Source of the DNA: Undaria pinnatifida
Lineage: Eukaryota > Sar > Phaeophyceae > Laminariales > Alariaceae
Assembly (NCBI GenBank): GCA_012845835.1
Contig: JABAKD010000013.1
Span: 14,625,016-14,689,015 of the forward strand
Reading direction: 5' to 3'
Length of the DNA: 64,000 nt
The notes under the pieces are model-generated. The model worked only from the letters and a program-made list of their open reading frames with translations. It searched no databases and had not been told where the DNA came from. A program made the translations under genes and the position numbers. Below, piece by piece: positions 22,121 through 35,300 of this stretch. How positions within the stretch are numbered: the stretch's first letter is position 1; every line of letters begins with the position of its first letter.

Positions 22121-23404
22121 TCGCAGCTACAAGCTGCATACCTGGAATCGTACGATTCGTCCGTTAAACGCCAGCCTACACTACAAACTGTCCCAGCATT
22201 TGTGTGCGTATGGATGTGCTGCAGTGTCCCACCATCTGTGAGGGTGTCTGCAGCCCGAAGCGATTCCAACTAAAAAGTTCCCTTCTTCCCGCGTATTTAA
22301 CGCCTTCCTGCAACTACTGGAACCAAGCCATTCGGATAGTTGGCACCTGCGTTTCTACGACTGACAATTTGGTTCACCTTGATAACGTCCGTAGAACCAA
22401 CGAGCGGCCGGTGTATCACGCAGGTTGCAAAGAAGAGTATCGACCCCAATTTATCGAACTCGCAGCTGACGTGTTTAGAAGATCTTAAAAACTAAGCCGG
22501 CACTGAAGTCGTGCCGACTGACAGCCCTAGTAATACCTACTACGAGTAGGGCAGGAAGGGCGTAGCAGGTAGCAGGTACATACTTACTGGGGAAAAATAC
22601 GCGGGCTCGCGAGCAGGGGAGGTGTGGAGAGACAAAGGTAACCCAACCAGCGCTACAAATGGGCACCCACCCGTGCAATGGTTATACTCTGCAGCTGCTT
22701 TTAATAGAATTTACATATGACATGTATATGTACAGGTGGCAGTAGTAGTAGCTAACTAAAAGGTACAGCATGGAAGGTTGTGTTCTGTAGGATACATACA
22801 GAACCGTGCCCGGGGTGTGTGTGCTCAATTTGTGCATGGCCGCTGTCGAATGGCCATAGACCCTCGAATCCTTACTATCTATGCAGGGACGGAGCACGTC
22901 GGGTTTTCACCCACCGGGCAGACGATGCTTGCACCAAGCGCGAATCGCCGTGAGGTGTGCGGCGAGTCGCATGAAGGGTGAATTGCATCCTTCCAAGAAC
23001 CGCTCGTAAGCCGGACTTCGGCACCTTGTGCCTACTTTCTTGCTTGTAGACGACAGCCCCAATGAGTTATACTTTGTTCTCTGATGTGGCCACTCCGGAG
23101 ACAGCAATGAAAAATGGGTTTTACTATGCAATTGCCTCGTGGGTGCCTTACCATATTCGCACTACATGATGCGATCATTCCCCTTGTGCGGAGTAAGGGT
23201 TCCCCACCCCGCACAATATCATCCAACTCGACAACCATCGAGGTGACCGTCAAAAAAAAAAAGGTACCCTGGTTGTCTATTAATAGCTCACGCTGTGACT
23301 GGCATGTTTGACAACGTTGTTGCCAACCAACGCGAACCCCAATATACGCATGATGCTTTGCGGCGTCTCGGTGCCAACCGAGACCAAGTACAAGGTGCAT
23401 GGAC
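22121..23404. other. no gene recognised
   Basis: Several short ORFs. The longest (23032-23400, minus, 122 codons) has no known domain. Confidence 0.4.
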
Positions 23405-23530
23405 TATGTATTGTATTGTAGTGTATGTATTGTATGTATTGTATGTATTATATGTATTGTATGCATTGTATGTATTGTTTGTATTGTTTGTATTGTATGT
23501 ATTGTATGTACTGTATGTATTGTAGTCTAC
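23405..23530. repeat. TGTATTGTATG microsatellite
   Basis: Roughly 120 bp of alternating TGTATTG and TATGTAT units with minor variants. The forward ORFs reading YVLYVLY or CIVCIVCI are artefacts of it. Confidence 0.95.
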
Positions 23531-23642
23531 ACGTTTTGGGTGCGGTCGGGGTGTCGCTTTTGTTTTTTTGTGGCTTTTTTTTTGCCGTGGCTCGGTGTCA
23601 CTTCGCGCCAGTGGCCCCCGTGTTCCTTAGCGATAGGTTTTG

Positions 23643-23695
23643 ATATCGCGGTAGGTAATTAAATCGCGGTAGATAATTGAATCGCGGTAGGAACC
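23643..23695. repeat. 18-bp tandem repeat (ATCGCGGTAGRTAATTRA)
   Basis: Three copies of ATCGCGGTAG separated by TAATTAA or TAATTGA. Confidence 0.85.
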
Positions 23696-23784
23696 GTCGG
23701 GAGTGGTAAGCTGCGCTGCGCCCTAAAAATGACCTATTAATAACGTATTTTGTCCGTGAGGTACAGAGTCACCTTTAGTGCGAG

Positions 23785-23850
23785 TATGATATCATATGAC
23801 ATGATACCATATGATATCATGAATATCATGTCATATGATATATATTATAA
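23785..23850. repeat. A/T-rich nested palindromes
   Basis: ATGATATCAT and CATATGATATCATG units alternate with their complements and run into TATATATTATAATATA. The stretch could extrude cruciforms. Confidence 0.75.
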
Positions 23851-24544
23851 TATAAAGAACCCCCCGCCCCCCTCCAAACCCGCTCGCTTTTGATCAAAAC
23901 CAGGCCCCCCCTTTGCCTTCACAGCTGTCAGATTTTGTCCCCCTCAGAAACGGGTTTTATAGTTTCCGCGCACAGACTGACTAAAATCATCCTGTTGACC
24001 CTGATAGCTACACTGTAGCTGTAAGGGGAGTCGCCGACCTATATCCTTAATGAGGACACACAACTCGTAATGCGCGCGATCGGAGTATCACACACAGCTT
24101 GCAAAGATGAGTTTCGACGAAATTTTCGATCTCACAGCTGGAGTGTATTTTAATTTTTATAATATTATAATATAAAGAATAAAAATACACTCCTATAGTC
24201 TATCATATTAGACTATGTTACGTTATATATATTATATTATTAATACCACGTATCATATTTTAGTAAACATAAAAATACACTCCAGCGGTGAGATCGAATA
24301 GTTTGTCGAAACTCATTATATTATACTCCGGAGTATTATACAATATTATACTGACCTCTTTTCATAACAAACCCCAACCCTTTCCCCCCCCCGCCCCTCC
24401 GTCCCCCGATCCCCCCCCCCCCCTTCCGCCTAGTCTGTCCAAACGCCCCACTCACAATCAAAATCGGCCTGAGTAATAAACACCTATACGCAGTTGATAC
24501 CACGTCATTATCTTTCTGACCATCCATGACAAAGGTTTCAATTA

Positions 24545-24579
<35 letters not shown>

Positions 24580-26222
24580 CCCTCCAACGCCCCCTCTTTT
24601 CCGACCACCTACACGATCGCCTAGACCTAGCACCACGCGTATAACAAGCTGCTACATATCTTTGATCTCACAGCCGAAGTGTATATGAATATTATTTGTG
24701 ACCTAAACCTCCTAAAAATCCCCCCCCCCCCCCCTCTTGCTCTCCCTTACTCAAACGCCCCACCAAATATCAAAATCCGCCACATTAATAAACACTTCAC
24801 GCACAGGATATCACCTCATTATCTTTCGAGAGCCATCCATGCCGCTGTGTTCCTCCCCCCCCCCCCCGCCTCGAACGCCCCCTTCTTCCCCATCACCCGC
24901 ACCTTCGCCTAGACCTAGCACCACACGTATAACAAACCCCTCACGTAAAGCCCTTCCCCCCCCCCCCCCCCCCCCCCCCCACCCCCGCCCCCACCCCCCA
25001 CCCTCCCCCCCCAACCCATCCCAACCCCACCCCCTCGAACACTCCACCCTCTCTTTACTCACTGATTGTACGACTTACCCCAGGATATACACGATAAACT
25101 GATGAATTATTTCCAAAAAAGTCACATTTATCCCCTCGAAATAATGTTTAGTTTTCAGGCACATATCGAGCTGCCCCCCCCCCCCCCCCCCCGCCCCCAA
25201 TAATATACTGGTGCCAAAACCGTCAGATTTATCCCCTCGAAAGGATTTATAGCTTACATGCACAAATTGCCCCTTCCCCCCCCCCCCCCCCCCCCCCCCC
25301 CGCCCCCCTCTAAACCCGCTCGCTTTTGATCAAAACCAGGCCCCCCCTTTCCCTTCACAGCTGTCAGATTGTGTCCCCCTCAGAAACGGGTTTTATAGTT
25401 TCCGCGCACAGACTGACTAAAATCATCCTGTTGACCCTGAAAGCTACACTGTAGCTGTAAGGGGAGTCGCCGACCTATATCCTTAATGAGGACACACAAC
25501 TCGTAATGCGCGCGATCGGAGTATCACACACAGCTTGCAAAGATGAGTTTCGACGAAATTTTCGATCTCACAGCTGGAGTGTATTTTAATTTTTATAATA
25601 TTACTGAGTATATAATATTGTACGACTTACAGGATATACATGATAAACTGGTGCATTCTTTCCGAAACCGCCGCATTTATCACCTTGAAAGAATGTATAG
25701 TTTCCACGCACAGATTAAGCTGCCCCGCCCGCCCCGCCGCCCCTCCCCCCCTCTCCCCCATGATAAACTGGTGCATTCTTACTAAAGGCGTCAGATTCAT
25801 CCCCTTGAAGGATTATAGTTTCCATGCACAAACTGTGCTGCCCCGCCCGTCCCCACCCCCTCTGCCCCCCCTCCCGCCCCCCTTTTGATCAAACCCAAGC
25901 CCTCACGTCCTTAAAAACTCCGCCCTCCCCTCACCGGTTATTCGACTCACAGGATTCACTTGATAAACGGATGCATTTCCATCCGCAGCTGTCAGATTTT
26001 GTCCCCTCAGAAACGGGTTTTATAGTGTCCGCGCACAGACTGGCTAACATCACCCTCTTGACCCTGATAGCGACACTACTGTAGTTGCAAGAGGAGTCGC
26101 CGACCTATATCCTTAATGAGGACACACAACCCGTAATACGCGCGATCGGAGTATCACACACAGCTTGCAAAGATGAGTTTCGACAAAATATATTCGATCT
26201 CGCAGCTGGAGTGTATTTTTAT
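23851..26222 (+). repeat. compound poly-C repeat family, block 3 (plus orientation)
   Basis: At least three copies of a ~230-bp core at about 23920-24150, 25355-25590 and 25975-26215 (CAGCTGTCAGATT, CAGAAACGGGTTTTATAG, GGGGAGTCGCCGACCTATAT, ATGAGGACACACAAC, GCGCGCGATCGGAGTATCAC, GATGAGTTTCGAC). They are interspersed with modules carrying GCCTAGACCTAGCACCAC and C runs of 15-35 bases (24547-24577, 24958-24980, 25276-25301). The first two cores are nearly identical, indicating recent duplication. No protein-coding gene. Confidence 0.8.
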
Positions 26223-26313
26223 TTTCATAATGATATGATACGATATGATACGATATGATATGATATGATATGATATGATATGATACGATATGATACGATA
26301 CGATATGATACGA
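26223..26313. repeat. GATAT/GATAC microsatellite
   Basis: About 17 units of 5 bases, GATAT or GATAC (ATGATATGATACG), directly after the last core copy of block 3. Confidence 0.95.
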
Positions 26314-26394
26314 TGTGCAGTAGTGAAAAGTGGGGTATATTGTAACATCATAACACCCCCCCTGCCATAGCCTTTGCCCCCCACCATAGCCTTG

Positions 26395-26545
26395 GCAGCC
26401 TTGCGGGTTCTGTAAAAGGTTCATACCCCGTACCCGAAACTTCTGTGAGTTTTGTACCCCCTCGGCCTAATACCCGGGGCGCGGGTACACCTTTGAACTA
26501 GTACCCGAGGTGCGGGAGTACCTTTGTAGAAAGAAATACCGGGCA
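26395..26545. repeat. degenerate ACTTCTGTGAGTT / TACCCGRGG repeats, left block
   Basis: GAAACTTCTGTGAGTTTTGTA and TACCCGGGGCGCGGGTAC / TACCCGAGGTGCGGGAGTAC motifs, also found at 27230-27570. The two blocks flank the broken ORF between them. Confidence 0.6.
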
Positions 26546-26822
26546 GGTAGGTTGTTTTTTTCTGAGTGGGGAGTGTCGGGTATATTCTACGTTATGACGT
26601 GACGGCGGGCACAAAAGTGACACAAACAAAAATTCAAGTAAACTCTCGGGCTGCCTCGCGCATAACTTGTACACACATGGAAAGAAAACGACACAGTCCG
26701 TGGAGAGTGAACAAGGGCGATGCAGACCTTCAAAATGAGTCGCATCCAGACGCATCCACCGAGCCTCAGCATGGATAGCCATCAGACACATCGCCAGCCC
26801 CGAGTGGCGGCATTCTACCTGA

Positions 26823-27187
26823 GACAGAATAAGCAGGAAAGGTGCAGCGGTAGTAGAGATCAACGTCGTACGTCGAAACAAGCTTGTCCGTATCCAAGCC
26901 GGCGATAGTCTACTAGTCGGGGGGCGGGGGGTGGTTGGCCTGTCGGTCGACACCATCAAAGCCGTCGACAAGGCGCCCGCAAATGGTCGTTCATGTTTTC
27001 GCTGGGAGTCTACATCGTCCCGCTAGACAAGGACGACGAGCGCCAAAAATCCCTCTGCTTAAAGCACGGCACCTGCCGCAAGAAGAATGTAGTCGTTGCG
27101 TGCGCAAAAGAGGCGATTTTCGCTGTTAATAATCGCAGGCCCATTGTGTATCTCGAATCGGTAACTGCACGGGTCTTACCCGTGTAA
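26823..27187 (+). pseudogene. unrecognised broken coding sequence
   Basis: From 26823 one frame reads about 50 residues of protein-like sequence, including VEINVVRRNKLVRIQAGDSL and GVVGLSVDTIKAV. Near 26975-26990 a one-base shift is needed to enter a second frame that continues SLGVYIVPLDKDDERQKSL and VVACAKEAIFAVNNRRP, stopping at 27185-27187. Balanced composition, few low-complexity stretches and continuity across the shift suggest a decayed gene or transposon-derived ORF. No catalytic motif or named family is recognised. The 157-codon ORF on the opposite strand (26498-26971) is probably a shadow. Confidence 0.35.
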
Positions 27188-27229
27188 TGCCCCTGGAAAC
27201 ACCCGACACCCGACACTACTCAGCGAATA

Positions 27230-27570
27230 ACTTTATACAGGTGCCCGGAACTTCTGTGAGCTCTGTGCGAACTTCTGTAAACTCCGTAAGCTGACGGGAA
27301 ATACCTGGGTCGGTAAATACCCTGTCTCGGGAAATACCCGAGGTACGCGTATATATCCGGCTACACTGGTGGGTAGGGTATGAAAATTTACACTTACAAC
27401 TCGGTGTATACCGCACTCTAAAAACTTCGATGGGTTACGTAGGAAAATAATACCATACCCTAAACTTCTGTGGGTTCTGTAGGAAAACCACCATACCCTG
27501 AACTTCTCCGGGTTCTGCAAAATATATAACACCGGAAACTTCTGTGAGTTCTGTAAGACATTCATGCCGG
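27230..27570. repeat. degenerate ACTTCTGTGAGTT repeats, right block
   Basis: At least six copies of AACTTCTGTGRGTTCTGTA-like units, 20-50 bp apart, with GGGAAATACCCGAGG and TACCCTGA motifs interspersed. The same motif set lies at 26395-26545. Confidence 0.7.
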
Positions 27571-29376
27571 TGCCGTACGACATCAGTCGCATGACAGTCA
27601 TCGTACGACATCAGTCGCGTGGCCAGCACGCGCCTTTGTGCCAGGCATGGACGGTGCGTGTGTTTTTATGCACTTCGTTTCGCACGTATACATCATCAGC
27701 CACATGGCGGACAAGTCCCTTTTGTGACAAGCATGAACGGTGCTTGTGTTTGCATGTACCTCTTGTACGTGTATGCCGTCCTACCGAGCAAGACGGTCAA
27801 CTCCTCAGCCGCGCAGCCACCAAAGCCGTACCGGTAAGACAGCGGCTGTGCTTCAAGTTCTCGCCTTTGAAACAGTGACGGTGTTGTAGAGATTTTGTGT
27901 GTATTACTCACATGAGATTTCTTTTATGACCACTCTTGCATTGCAAAGCCTAAGTGAAACACACAACAGTAGCGTCGGCCCTCACAACATGCAAATCTCA
28001 TACAAGAGACTAAAACAAAGCCGTTGTTCTTCCTGTTGAATTCGTGACGCCTCCGGAATCTCAAGTCAACGACACGGCGGACCTAGTGTCGTCAAGTCAT
28101 GAAACTGGGGCACATATTGAAGAAAAAACGAAAAAAAAAAAAACAATTGTAGTGCAGATAGCCCGGCTCACAGGGATTGATATACGAAAAACTACTCGTA
28201 CAATATTCTCGTAGCACTGCTATTCGTGGTATATCACATGGTACAAAATTCAATACGACCGTCGTGCCTGTAGCCGAGCTCACACAGCGATAATGACGCA
28301 GACTGCTGGTAAACATGAGAGGGTGTTCTAGTGCTGCAGTGCTTCGCCGCTAGATCGACACTCTCGTTGGGGGTCACTCCAATATACCCAGCCTAACCGC
28401 GAAACCCAATCCAATCAGTTAACCGATGTGTAGGGCTGGTCCTCTTCGTTATTTGCGCCGTTTTCGTCGACTAACTATAGTAGTGTCGAGTAAGCTAATA
28501 TGCTGTGAGGTCTACTGAAAAGTGGACTATCGAAACAGGCTGCGGGGACGTCTGCCTATGAATGGCATAGCCTTCAAGAGGTTTTGAGGTATTAGTAGCA
28601 CCAATAGTATGATGGTTCAACGAACGAGACTAATCGAAATGCTGAAGGGGTACTCACTACATGCAGTAGATTTAGGTTAGCAAAAAAGAATGCCCTGAGC
28701 GGCTTCGAATGGCGGCAGATCTGGACTGGCAGCGATGACCTCAGCTGCTTCGAGAATCGTCGGCCACAGGGCTCCGGTGCTACTGAATCGTTCTGAGCGG
28801 CTTTGAATGGCGTCGAGTGGAGAACGAAAAATTGCAGGGTGAATTACAATATTCAGAGTTTTCATATGCACGTAACAGGCGCTGTTTGAGTGTGTATAAT
28901 AACTTTATGAAGGTATTTCTTCACTGGAATCCGAAGCGCACAGCGGGATCTATGAAACTCGCTACAGCGTCCGTACATATTACCTAGCTGGTTTACGAGA
29001 TCGAGATCAGGTGTTCAACTGCGCCCCATGCAAGCTGGACCATGCATGGGTGGTGCTTGATCCGCTCCAACTAGCCACACGCTCCCCACGGGCACGCGGG
29101 GGTCGTGACGGCAGCTGGACATTCAGGGCTGCTCAAATATATTGTTTTCTCAATTAGGGTGTTTAACTGATACCTATGCACGATGGGCCAAGCATCCGTC
29201 GTGTATGGTTCACTCTCACTAGCGACACGTTCCTCGAGCAAACGCGTTGGTAGGGACGCGACCAAGACATGCATGGAAGCTTTAAAATTTATATGTTTTT
29301 CCCTTGTTTGATCTCAACTGCAGGCGTTTGCAGCCGACTGCAGTGGCGCAGCTGCACGTGGGACGAGTGACGCAGA
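27571..29376. other. intergenic region upstream of the transporter
   Basis: 27630-27690 and 27705-27770 are weak repeats of each other (TTTGTG-CA-GCATG-ACGGTGC). GAGCGGCTT-GAATGGCG occurs at about 28698 and 28796. No TATA box or initiator can be assigned with confidence. No gene recognised. Confidence 0.4.
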
Positions 29377-32300
29377 ATGCCTCCCTGCAGCTCCGACGTC
29401 GCAGCGAAAACTCCAGCGCGTGATGCAGCCACTCAGCCGACCCAACCCGATGGAACTGAGACGGCGACTCCGTTCCCTTGGCTGCCTATGGTTGCAATTG
29501 CGCTGTGCCTAGTGACTGTTGCTTATGCCTTGTGCAACCTGTTTCCCTACGCGGGCTACATGGTGCGACAGCTGGGGGCCACGGACGATAAGGATGAGTC
29601 CGGTGAGTTGGCGAACTGTTAGACATGATTGTGCGATTTCCGGAGATTGAACGGTGTGTGTTAAAATACTTCAATATGTTATTTTCATCGCTATACTATA
29701 ACTCGTCTACCCAAGTACCACTTGATCTTCGTGGAAGAACGGGCGTAGGCCCACCAAAGGTATGGTCGGAAACACTGCAATGCCTGCACACCTCACGGTT
29801 ATGCATAATAACGAGTTCGTTACTTCAAGCTTGGACTAGCCAACTACACTCGGAACAGCATCCCGCTCGCGATTAACACCAAACAAGGAAATAGAAGAAG
29901 TGGTTGCGGATGCAGAAACACGACAAAGGATCATTGGAAACAGTTGACAACGTGAAAAGATTTTGGTTGTGTGCTCTGGACTCGCCTCAAGTGTAAACTT
30001 CGCTTTACCAATATTTTCCCACAACTTCTGCTCTCCACAAATCACCAGGTATTCATGTATAAAAATATAGTTCGTGTCAACAGATTGATGCAAGGGCTGC
30101 CGTTTGGAAATACTTCACCGCTCGTCGTTCTGCCCATGAATAAGACCCCTGTATCTGCTACTCATTGATGTGCGCGTATATACTAACACATCGCAATGCA
30201 TGACCGTGACACACAGGCTACTACGCGGGTTACCTGTCGTCGGCCTTCATGGTCGGGCTATTCGGAGGCTCGTACTTCTGGGGGCGCTTCGCCGACACCT
30301 ACGGTCGATTGCCAGTCCTTTACATAGGGCTTTTTTCCACAGTCCTCCTGTCGATTGCGTTCGGCATGTCGACCACGTTTGTCTGGGCTGTTGCCTGCCG
30401 GTGAGGGCCGTGGTGCGTGTTCTGTGCGGAGGGTTTGTCTCTTCGTGTCCGGGGTCAATTGTTCACCGCTGTTGTAATCACCTCCGATGGTTTTCTCGTA
30501 GCCTATCGAGTTGCTGTCCCGCCTACCAACGCAAAAATCGAATGTCAGATCGAATAGGGGATGCGCGAACCCGGCCATCCCACAACACGAAGCATGTATG
30601 CCCAGGCTCAGATGCATCCCTTGGTAGCATCAACAGACTTAATACTAGAAGTACTAACGGAAGGGGCAGTTGTTTGGGCCATGTGGTGTTTCTTACCTTC
30701 TTACCTTCTTTCCTTCTTACCGGTTCAGTTCATCTACAGTGGATCTATCGGTTTGTATGGACGATCTACGAGTACGCTTGTTTTGTAGGAGTATCGCAAT
30801 AGAAGGTTGGTCGGGTATCGCGACCGAATGTATCGGTGTAGGGGTGTATCGATGTATTGGTGTATCGATGTATCGATGTATTCGAGGTCATGCTTCGGGT
30901 GAGACGTTGAGCTCCTCGTGTTAGCAGCTGAGAAGCGAACGTCTCTGCTTGCACTCCTAGCGTGGGATGAACCCGCAGTACAATCAGACTATCAGTAGAA
31001 TGGCGTCACCCGCCGATATTCAAGCACTTCGTCCGGGAGAAATACACTACTAGGCAAGGCATAAGATGCATGTTGCGTCATTCGTCTTTTCCGGCTGCCT
31101 AGTACTGTATAAACCTAAAGTTCCATCATTGGTTCCGAGCAGGTTTTTTCTGGGAGCATTGAATGGCCTGATGGCCACAACCACGACTATGATATCCGAG
31201 GTTTGCGGAAGCGAACACGAGGTGGTCGGCATGAGCTTCGTTATAGGTGATGTCACTGCAGATTTACAGGAGTCTTTTATTCAGAGTTTGTGTCATATAT
31301 CGCGATATGGTTCAGCTAAGGGCGAGGGGTGCCCTCCGGTTACCTGTTCACGGGCAAACCTCTAGACTAGGGCACTGTAACAATCTTGTAGATTTTACAC
31401 CGTACGTGGCACCATGTAGTGGTAATAGAAAGTATGGCCACGTCAGCACTGCAGTCTACCGAATTAATATTGGATCCCCTTCACACTATGTGTAGGTATC
31501 CAGGCAGCGTATGTCGAGCTGTGCACGCAGCCAGTGTAAAGCACAATAATTAACGCAACTGCACAGCTGTAGCGGAATGCCAAGAACGAAATAAACCCCA
31601 TCAGTTGCGGTGTTTTCGCTCAAACAACCATGCCCGTTCTTGCAAACCGACGGACTTGACGTTAGTCCAGCGTACTCGTCGCACAAGCGCCCTCGTTTCT
31701 ACTGCTCAACAGTTGGCAGCACCCACGCCATCTGTGTGGTTTGTTGCGCCCTTCAAGGGCAGCCTGCTGTGCTCCGCACGGCGTTGCCTGCGACACTCCC
31801 TAAGTGGTGCCTGTTGTTTAAATTAACATTGTAAACGCTTGGTCGGTTCGCCGTGTCTTTCTCGCCATCAAGGATGCCGGTCGGTTGGACTTGTCATTGG
31901 CTCTGGACTGGGTGGCCTGCTGGCAGAACCAGCGAAGCATTACCCCGCCGTGTTTTCGAAATCGGGACTGCTCGGAAGGTATCGTCGCGCGAACGACATT
32001 ATGAGCATTCTATCGGCGTGCTCTACCTCCAACGATCCACCATCGCTTTCGTACGTAAATCCCACTTTTGGTGTGGTTCTTCGTTAGTTACTGCGTCCTT
32101 ATGCACTACAGGTGCTGACAATAGCAACCACAATCGATATCAATGCTTCTTCGTCTTTTTTGTTGTGTCCTTCGTCACTGGCGCCGTTGATTTCACATGT
32201 GGAGTTTAGCTCTCTACGATCGCCCGGCGCGTTTAAGGTTGCCCTCGATTGTTGCCTACACACCTTGTTGTGCCGATGAAAGGCAACCGTCCAAGAGAGT

Positions 32301-35300
32301 GAGACATCTCGTGCAAGTATCCAGCAAATAATAGCCCACACAATACCGTTCTCATGGAAGTCGTCCGCTATTTCCGATAGGACGGGTTTTTAATCATCCT
32401 CATCCACGATCGTTCGGTCATCACAAGGGCACTATCGACGAATCTACCGTCGCCATGGCTTTGCGGGCCCGTAGAGCAGCACGATCTATTTTTTCCCGCC
32501 AAGTGTCCTCCAGCGTTAGTTACCAACCAAGATAGTGGGCGGTTGACATTGACATCTGCGAAATTCATTAATCACGTAGCTTGACCGACGACACGCAATG
32601 GTAGTCGTGAACGAATGCTAGAAGGGTAGCTCGCAAAGCTAAACCCGCTTGTGGGCATTCACAAATGTCGTCAGCGATATGCGTTGGTGGAGGGTATCAA
32701 AAATCAAAACCAAACGTTTTGCTTCGGAGAGTTGCGCAGTCGGGCGGCTGGGATCGGCTTAAGATTATATGTAAAAATGTCGGCCTCGTGTTTTGTACAG
32801 GATCTCCGACGTCACCTAGCTCTCACTTGGCTCCCATACTCGAGGCGGGCGTGTAAGTTATTTTACTCACTTCGTCATTATTATCTCTGTTGTTTCCTCC
32901 GTTTATTTGCCGTCTGTTCATGTCCAATCAAATCAGGTTCCCGTACTTGCTTCCGAACATCCTCGGGGCGAGCCTGGCCTTGATAAGTCTGTTTATGGTC
33001 TTTTTTTTCCTCGAAGAGACCTTGGACTGCCACAAGAGTGGCGACAGGTAACAGTCAACATTCAGGGGCGACCCGCAAAACAAACTATTGGTTTAGTGGC
33101 TCATGGTGCAATGTTTTATGGTATAGTATAATATAGTATAGTACAGTATAGTACAGTACAGTATAGTATATTATATTATAGGATAGTGTGGTATAGTATA
33201 ATATAGTATAGCCTAGTGAGTATAGGAATGACGCGTGCTACGATAGGGGAGCACCGCGTTTTTTTCTAATAACTACCCCGCGATTTGGGAGGTCAAGACA
33301 TGTCCCTCCCAAAAACTGATTTTGGAGAAAACTGCAAATGCTACGGGATGAAACCTCCCATGGCCTTGCTACGCAACGAAAATCATGATCATGCAAAACT
33401 AAAATGGCCGATTTCGGACGATAGTATTAGTAGGTTAAGGATCTCCGTCATCCAGAAGCCATTTGTTCTTCACACCACACCACGCCACACCACACCTGCT
33501 ATGATACCTCCATCGTAGCTTGCATCCCTTCTATACCATCTATGCCATGTACACCACGAGTACCTTCACTTAGGGTGCGAACAGCTAACCAGTCAGTTTT
33601 AGTGCCTGTAGGAGCGTCAGGGCCCCGGGTTAATCTCGTCTTGCCGGATAGTGTTCGGTACTTATGGTTCGCAAAGTACCGACCCCTCCTAGCGTTGCCG
33701 AAATCCTTCCCCTCTCCCCCGGGCGAAACGCCGCAGTCACACGCCCATCAGCAGTTAATAAACTGTAAAATCGTTCAAGCTAGGGCAAGTGTCGAGCGTC
33801 CACTTTCTGGGACGGTGAGTGGAGGTCTGATAATGTCTGTTTCACCATGAAAGAGAGAACCGTGAGGTGTGACACAGTAGCAAAGTAACCATGATGATGT
33901 AGGAAGATGTTGTTTTACCTGGTATATCGATTATGACGAGTTGCTTCAAATATCCGGTTTCATAGCGTTCCGTGGCCACCCCGTCTCGACGCAGGCACGC
34001 AAGTGGGCCCATGCCGACGCCGGAGGCGAAGTTCCACATCAAGGAGGAGGCAGCGGGCGAAAGTGTGGGTGCCAGATCAACCAGTTTGAGCAATGGCTAC
34101 GACCCCCAGCTCGCGAACGGCGGGGTGACGGGGGCAATGGCAAACAATGGGGGGGATAGCGGATGTCTAACCGTCGTCAACAACGTTGGAAGTAACGGCA
34201 GCAGTATCCAGGCACACGTTGATGAACGCCTACCTCTCGTTGAGCAACGCCTGGGATCACCCAGCGGAGGGCGAGATCTTGAAGCAGAGTTGCGCGGTGC
34301 CGACTACGGTGCTAGTGGAAACGCGCGGTCGGCAAGTGGCGGCATTGAAGAGGGCGAGAGGGTCGTCGATGCAAGCAGTGCAGAGAGACCAGCAGGGTGG
34401 AGGAAGGTTGACGTCTTGCACGAGTGTCTGCTGCCAATGAAGCTTTTCGAGCAGAAACAAGTGCGCATGGTCCTGTTCGTGTACGTCCTATTTTCGGTGA
34501 GAACACATTTCCATCCTGTCTGCTGTGCATGGTGCTAAATGTGTACTGTACCGTAATGCTATAAATCGTGACTGATTTTCTAAATTTCTGCAGTTGAAAA
34601 ATGGATGGCGGAATTCATGCGGCGTGCACCGCAACTTGTTCATAGGTTTATGTCCCGTTCGGTCAAGCGTTCTGTCTGAAGCACTGGGCCATGTGTGCGG
34701 GAGCTACAGAACAACACATCATCGTTCATCTCCGACCGCCTGCACTGCGTGTCCGCAGTTCCCAACCTCTGGCTCCTACAAGCGGCGCATCTTGTGGGCG
34801 CTCAGCACCGGAGGTTCGATGTTCATGCCGAAGCAGATCGGGCAAGAATCGCATGCACCTCTGAGCACCCTCTACCATAGTGATAATTTTATATGTCGTA
34901 AAAGGTTTAGCTGACACGCATATGGTTCGTATCGGCAGAAATACGCCCTGCTCACATGCCACCCGACACCAGGTGTGGCAACGTTTTCATTCGTTTCTCA
35001 GCTCCGCATCATTTTCCGCCACAGACGCAAAACACGATGCGGAAATGCTTTGGGCCTGTTTTGCCGCAGCAGAAACATTGCTTGGGTGTTGGGGTGGGCT
35101 TAATAAATGAAATACCCGGGGCCCAAACGGCGCACGTTTTGCGCGTATGTTCGAGTTCCATCCAACCCCGATGCATCCAGCGGCCATCCAGGGAGTCTGG
35201 GCCACCTGCACTATCTGCACTTTTGGTGGAAGCTCATAAAAGCTTCCATGAACTCTTCCGTGGAAGCTTCCGTGCAAGTGGTGGAAGCGCCCACAGAAGC

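Noticed and set aside
30170-30802. 210-codon ORF
   Set aside because: It overlaps exon 2 of the transporter in another frame, and the correct frame has clear MFS homology with matching splice sites.
32651-32983. 110-codon ORF inside intron 4
   Set aside because: It has no homology and crosses exon 5 in the wrong frame.
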